From NCBI GenBank assembly GCA_902803695.1, contig CADCQX010000365.1, positions 1-7,822 of the forward strand: a stretch of 7,822 bases of DNA, read 5' to 3'. The notes below the pieces were generated by a model that was not told the origin of the DNA, searched no databases, and saw only the letters and a program-made list of their open reading frames with translations. Made by a program: the position numbers and the translations under genes. This stretch comes from Oscillospiraceae bacterium (GTDB lineage Bacteria > Bacillota > Clostridia > Saccharofermentanales > Saccharofermentanaceae). How positions within the stretch are numbered: position 1 is the first letter of the stretch; each line of letters opens with the position of its first letter. Positions 5,345-7,822 of this stretch are shown in pieces.

Positions 5345-6466
5345 GATCTTACGATCCATCGAGATATTCAGTATTATTCCGAAGGATATGTAGTTAACCA
5401 TCATCGCGGTACCGCCTAGACTTATGAACGGAAGCGGGATACCTGTGACAGGAAGAAGTCCTACGGACATACCCATGTTTTCGATAAAATGGAATGCAAA
5501 AGCTGCCGTAAGTCCTATTACGATGTAGGAATATGCTTTACGGTTTGACCTTGCTGCTACGTAGATGCTTCTGCACAGGAAGAAGAACGCCAGGAGAAGT
5601 ACTGCTGTCGTTCCGATAAATCCGAGGTGCTCGGAAACCGCAGAATAGATAAAGTCCGACTCCTTAACAGGCACTCGGACGAACACGCCCGTGTGGTTGC
5701 CCGCGAGACCTCCGGAAGCGATGGCCGCTTTGGACTGGACAAGGTTATACTCACCTCTGATATCCGTTCCCTCGAAAACGAGAGACAGGATCCTCTTCTT
5801 CTGGTAAGCCTTCAGATAGAAGTTCCAGATGAACGGGATACCGATAACGATTACCGCAGATATCGCGAGAAGGAAGTATCTGTACTTAACTCCCCATACG
5901 AAGAGGATACATACGAACGAGAATGCAATAACCATTGCAGTTCCCAAGTCAGGCTGATTAAGGATAAGTAACATCGGCGGTCCGTAAACGAGAGCCAAAA
6001 GTCCGAAGCCTTTGAGAAGGCTTATCTCCTTTTCGCCCATCTTCTCGAAAATGTCCGCCGCCACCATGACAAGTCCTATCTTCGCTAACTCCGAAGGCTG
6101 GAACATACCGATGACAGGAATACTGAGCCATGAGTCGGCACCCCATTTGTCTACGTTCGAGAAGCCGTCTATAGGGACGAGTATCAACAGAAACAGCGCG
6201 GCGGCATAGATGCACCAACCGACCAGTTTCATGAAGTGCGTATCCAAAAGACAGATGACAAGCGTGATCATGAGACCTAAGCCTGCCGCGAATATCTGCT
6301 TATAAAGATTGTTCGGATAATCTTCAAAACCTGATGATAATACTTTACTTAAAACGTATATTCCGATAACGGTAAGCAGGAAAACAGGAACGATGAGATA
6401 ATAATCTACCGTTCTGAGGTAATTGTTATTTCTTAACCTCTCTATTCCTGACTTGCCTTTTTCCAT
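5336..6466 (-). CDS. rodA: SEDS-family peptidoglycan glycosyltransferase RodA
   Basis: This 376-residue polytopic membrane protein with about ten membrane segments polymerises lipid II into glycan strands, normally paired with a class B PBP for cell elongation. Family landmarks are SWLSIPVIGMFQPSELAKIG at 112-131, QPDLGTA at 171-177 (D173 falls in the conserved QPDLGT loop), PVKESDFIYSAVSEHLGFIG at 266-285, and NMGMSVGLLPVTGIPLPF at 330-347. The last block reads FISLGGTAMM where most SEDS proteins have S-Y-G-G-S, a mild deviation. RodA is preferred over FtsW because of the overall pattern and the lgt neighbour; FtsW cannot be fully excluded. The ATG at 6466 lies 2 nt after the lgt stop with a GAAGAG site 5 nt upstream, so the two genes are co-transcribed. 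The 3' end overlaps the convergent DUF1294 gene by 9 nt and no terminator is seen, so read-through antisense RNA over that gene is likely. Confidence 0.93.
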   Translation of the reverse strand: MEKGKSGIERLRNNNYLRTVDYYLIVPVFLLTVIGIYVLSKVLSSGFEDYPNNLYKQIFAAGLGLMITLVICLLDTHFMKLVGWCIYAAALFLLILVPIDGFSNVDKWGADSWLSIPVIGMFQPSELAKIGLVMVAADIFEKMGEKEISLLKGFGLLALVYGPPMLLILNQPDLGTAMVIAFSFVCILFVWGVKYRYFLLAISAVIVIGIPFIWNFYLKAYQKKRILSLVFEGTDIRGEYNLVQSKAAIASGGLAGNHTGVFVRVPVKESDFIYSAVSEHLGFIGTTAVLLLAFFFLCRSIYVAARSNRKAYSYIVIGLTAAFAFHFIENMGMSVGLLPVTGIPLPFISLGGTAMMVNYISFGIILNISMDRKIST

Positions 6467-6468
6467 TA

Positions 6469-7563
6469 TTACTCTTCAGTTTCTTCTTTCTTCTCTTCAG
6501 AAGGTTCTTCAGTTTCTTCAGGAACCTCCGGCATTTCCGGCATCTCTATCTCACCCATAAGATGAACTTCTTCTTCATCTTCAGGTTCAGAGTCCACGGA
6601 AGTATCATCGGATGATCCTTCTTCTTTTCCTTCTTCCTTGATCACTTCAACCTCACCTGTAGGCTTGATGATCTTAACTGTCTTGTTCTTATCATCTTCC
6701 TTCGGTACGAGGAACTTTTCAGGGATATATGTTCTTTCAACATTTTTAACGTTTGCATAGAAGATATAGACCAGACCTACGACCATAAGGATGAACGACA
6801 GAAGCTGTGATGTTCTGATCGCTGTGTTTCCGATATAGAGGGAATCCGTACGAAGGCCCTCGATGAAGAATCTGGCGAATCCGTATACTACGAGGTAAAC
6901 GCATGTAGCTTCGTAGTTGTGCTTTGATCTTTTTCGAACAAAAAGAAGGATAAAGAAAAGCGCCAGGTTAACGAGTGACTCATAAAGGAATGTAGGATGA
7001 ACAGGCATGCTGCTGTCCAGATCCTTACAGTAAACGCGGAGATATGCCTGCACCTTCTCACTGGTCATACCCCAAGGAAGTGTTGTCGTGGTACCGAAAG
7101 CTTCCTGATTGAAGAAGTTACCCCAGCGGCCGATAGCCTGGCCCAAAGGAAGATAAGGAATACCGTAGTCAAGGATAGCGGAGAACGGGATCTTACGGAT
7201 CTTGCACATGACAAAGATCGCGATGAGAGCGGCGATGATTCCGCCATAGACGGCAAGTCCGCCGGATCTGGTATCGAAGATACTCTTAAGATCGTCCTTA
7301 TAACTGTCCCATTCGCAGATGACGTAATACAATCTCGCACCGACGATCGCTGCAGGAAGTGCAACGAGGATCGTGTCTGCAACGAGATCCGTGGAGAATC
7401 TGTTGTCCTTGCAATGCTTCATCGCGAGGGTAACGCATAAGAGGATTCCCAGTGCGATTATTACGCCGTACCAATAGACTTCGATGCCAAAGATCTTAAA
7501 GGCAACGCTGTCTACGTTAAAATGTATTCCCAGCTTCGGAAAGCTTACTTCTGTCGCAGTCAT
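6469..7563 (-). CDS. lgt: Prolipoprotein diacylglyceryl transferase Lgt with acidic C-terminal extension
   Basis: This 364-residue membrane enzyme transfers diacylglycerol from phosphatidylglycerol to the lipobox cysteine of prolipoproteins, the first step of lipoprotein maturation. The core (about 1-275) has seven likely membrane segments. It carries the Lgt signature GRWGNFFNQE at 145-154, GGLAVYGG at 101-108, HPTFLYES at 189-196, and GFARFFIEGLRTDSLY at 228-243, with R146, N149, E235 and R238 in expected positions. Where E. coli has the histidine of H-G-G, this protein has Y106-G-G, which I recall from other Firmicute Lgt proteins. Residues from about 285 form a roughly 80-residue cytoplasmic tail very rich in Glu, with Pro-Glu and Met-Pro-Glu repeats; it is not needed for catalysis in shorter homologues. 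The ATG at 7563 has AGGAG 9 nt upstream. It follows ribF by 53 nt and is joined to rodA. Confidence 0.97.
   Translation of the reverse strand: MTATEVSFPKLGIHFNVDSVAFKIFGIEVYWYGVIIALGILLCVTLAMKHCKDNRFSTDLVADTILVALPAAIVGARLYYVICEWDSYKDDLKSIFDTRSGGLAVYGGIIAALIAIFVMCKIRKIPFSAILDYGIPYLPLGQAIGRWGNFFNQEAFGTTTTLPWGMTSEKVQAYLRVYCKDLDSSMPVHPTFLYESLVNLALFFILLFVRKRSKHNYEATCVYLVVYGFARFFIEGLRTDSLYIGNTAIRTSQLLSFILMVVGLVYIFYANVKNVERTYIPEKFLVPKEDDKNKTVKIIKPTGEVEVIKEEGKEEGSSDDTSVDSEPEDEEEVHLMGEIEMPEMPEVPEETEEPSEEKKEETEE
6473..6519 (-). repeat. 14-bp direct repeat in the lgt tail
   Basis: TCTTCAGTTTCTTC occurs at 6473-6486 and 6506-6519 on the plus strand, exactly 33 bp apart. It encodes part of the Glu-rich end of Lgt. 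The offset is 11 codons, so slippage or recombination would keep the frame and only change tail length. Confidence 0.6.
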
Positions 7564-7616
7564 ATATTGTTTCTCCTAACATTCATCGAATGATATTTTA
7601 TCATCTATATATATAA
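7564..7616 (-). other. ribF-lgt intergenic region with small inverted repeat
   Basis: The 53 bp is very AT-rich. It contains ATGATA (7590-7595) facing TATCAT (7599-7604) across TTT, a perfect 6-bp inverted repeat, and the lgt ribosome binding site. There is no convincing terminator and no good paired -35/-10; TAAAAT (7594-7599, minus strand) could be a weak -10. I infer ribF and lgt may be co-transcribed. Confidence 0.4.
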
Positions 7617-7822
7617 TCAGTTTAAGATTTTACCCTTTTCCCACAAATTCGCCACTTTTTTCTTGTCGGATTCGACCTGTTCCTTGAGCTCGTCAACGGA
7701 TGAGAATCTCATCTCAGGTCTTACGAATCCCAGAAGTTCCACCTTGATCTCCCTGCCGTAAAGTTCCCCTTCGTGGCCGTAGATAAACGTCTCGATATTA
7801 ACGTTATCCGAATCTTCAACTG
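7617..7822 (-). CDS. ribF: RibF, bifunctional riboflavin kinase/FAD synthetase, C-terminal end only
   Basis: The last 67 residues are visible; the gene continues beyond the right edge. The fragment falls in the riboflavin kinase domain: NVNIETFIYGHEGELYGREI at residues 7-26 of the fragment, then KVELLGFVRPEMRFSSVDEL and a charged helix, ending EKGKILN. The family pattern is V-E-x-x-I-F-D-F-x-x-x-L-Y-G-x-x-I-x-V-x-F-x-x-x-x-R-x-E-x-x-F-x-S-x-x-E-L; the motif Glu (E10) and the R-P-E-M-R-F-S-S segment fit it. RibF converts riboflavin to FMN and then FAD in the cytoplasm. The reading frame is open to a TGA at 7617-7619. No riboswitch can be assessed because the 5' part is absent. Confidence 0.88.
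   Translation of the reverse strand, partial: VEDSDNVNIETFIYGHEGELYGREIKVELLGFVRPEMRFSSVDELKEQVESDKKKVANLWEKGKILN

Overview
This window looks like chromosomal DNA from a low-to-mid GC Firmicute, most likely a member of the Clostridia. The evidence is the mraZ-rsmH-ftsL-pbp order, the PadR plus DUF1700 (HAAS) regulatory pair, strong GGAGG-type ribosome binding sites, several GTG/TTG starts, and an Lgt/RodA pair of Gram-positive type. I cannot name the species from the sequence alone. There is no phage, insertion sequence, CRISPR array, tRNA or rRNA in view. All genes but one lie on the minus strand, so transcription runs from high to low coordinates.

Layout, in transcription order. (a) 7822-5336: the 3' end of ribF (FAD synthetase/riboflavin kinase), then lgt (prolipoprotein diacylglyceryl transferase, with a long acidic C-terminal tail), then rodA (SEDS glycosyltransferase), with lgt and rodA almost abutting. 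(b) 5063-5344, plus strand: a small DUF1294 membrane protein. It is divergent from padR and its 3' end overlaps the end of rodA by 9 nt. (c) 4961-3698: a compact three-gene operon of a PadR repressor, a DUF1700/HAAS-domain membrane protein, and a short membrane-anchored protein built from four exact-length 16-residue repeats. It has a good promoter, a candidate autoregulatory operator and an intrinsic terminator. (d) 3397-1: the start of a division and cell-wall (dcw) cluster: mraZ, rsmH, ftsL-like, and a class B penicillin-binding protein cut by the window edge inside its transpeptidase domain. A promoter and a phased array of GGAG boxes that resembles a MraZ operator lie upstream of mraZ.

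How the parts fit: most of the window serves cell-envelope construction. RodA polymerises glycan for elongation, and the PBP and FtsL-like protein belong to the division synthase. MraZ probably controls the cluster, RsmH modifies 16S rRNA, and Lgt starts lipoprotein maturation. The PadR/HAAS/repeat-protein operon sits between the two envelope blocks as a self-contained, probably stress- or envelope-responsive module. It is the least understood part of the window.

I see no wholly new system. The items most worth a second look are the mraZ operator array (10/21/10-bp phasing), the padR operator (three TACTG boxes exactly 17 bp apart plus a dyad centred on the -10), the 4 x 16-residue repeat protein, and two start codons that are easily mis-called because an in-frame TTG lies in the Shine-Dalgarno sequence.
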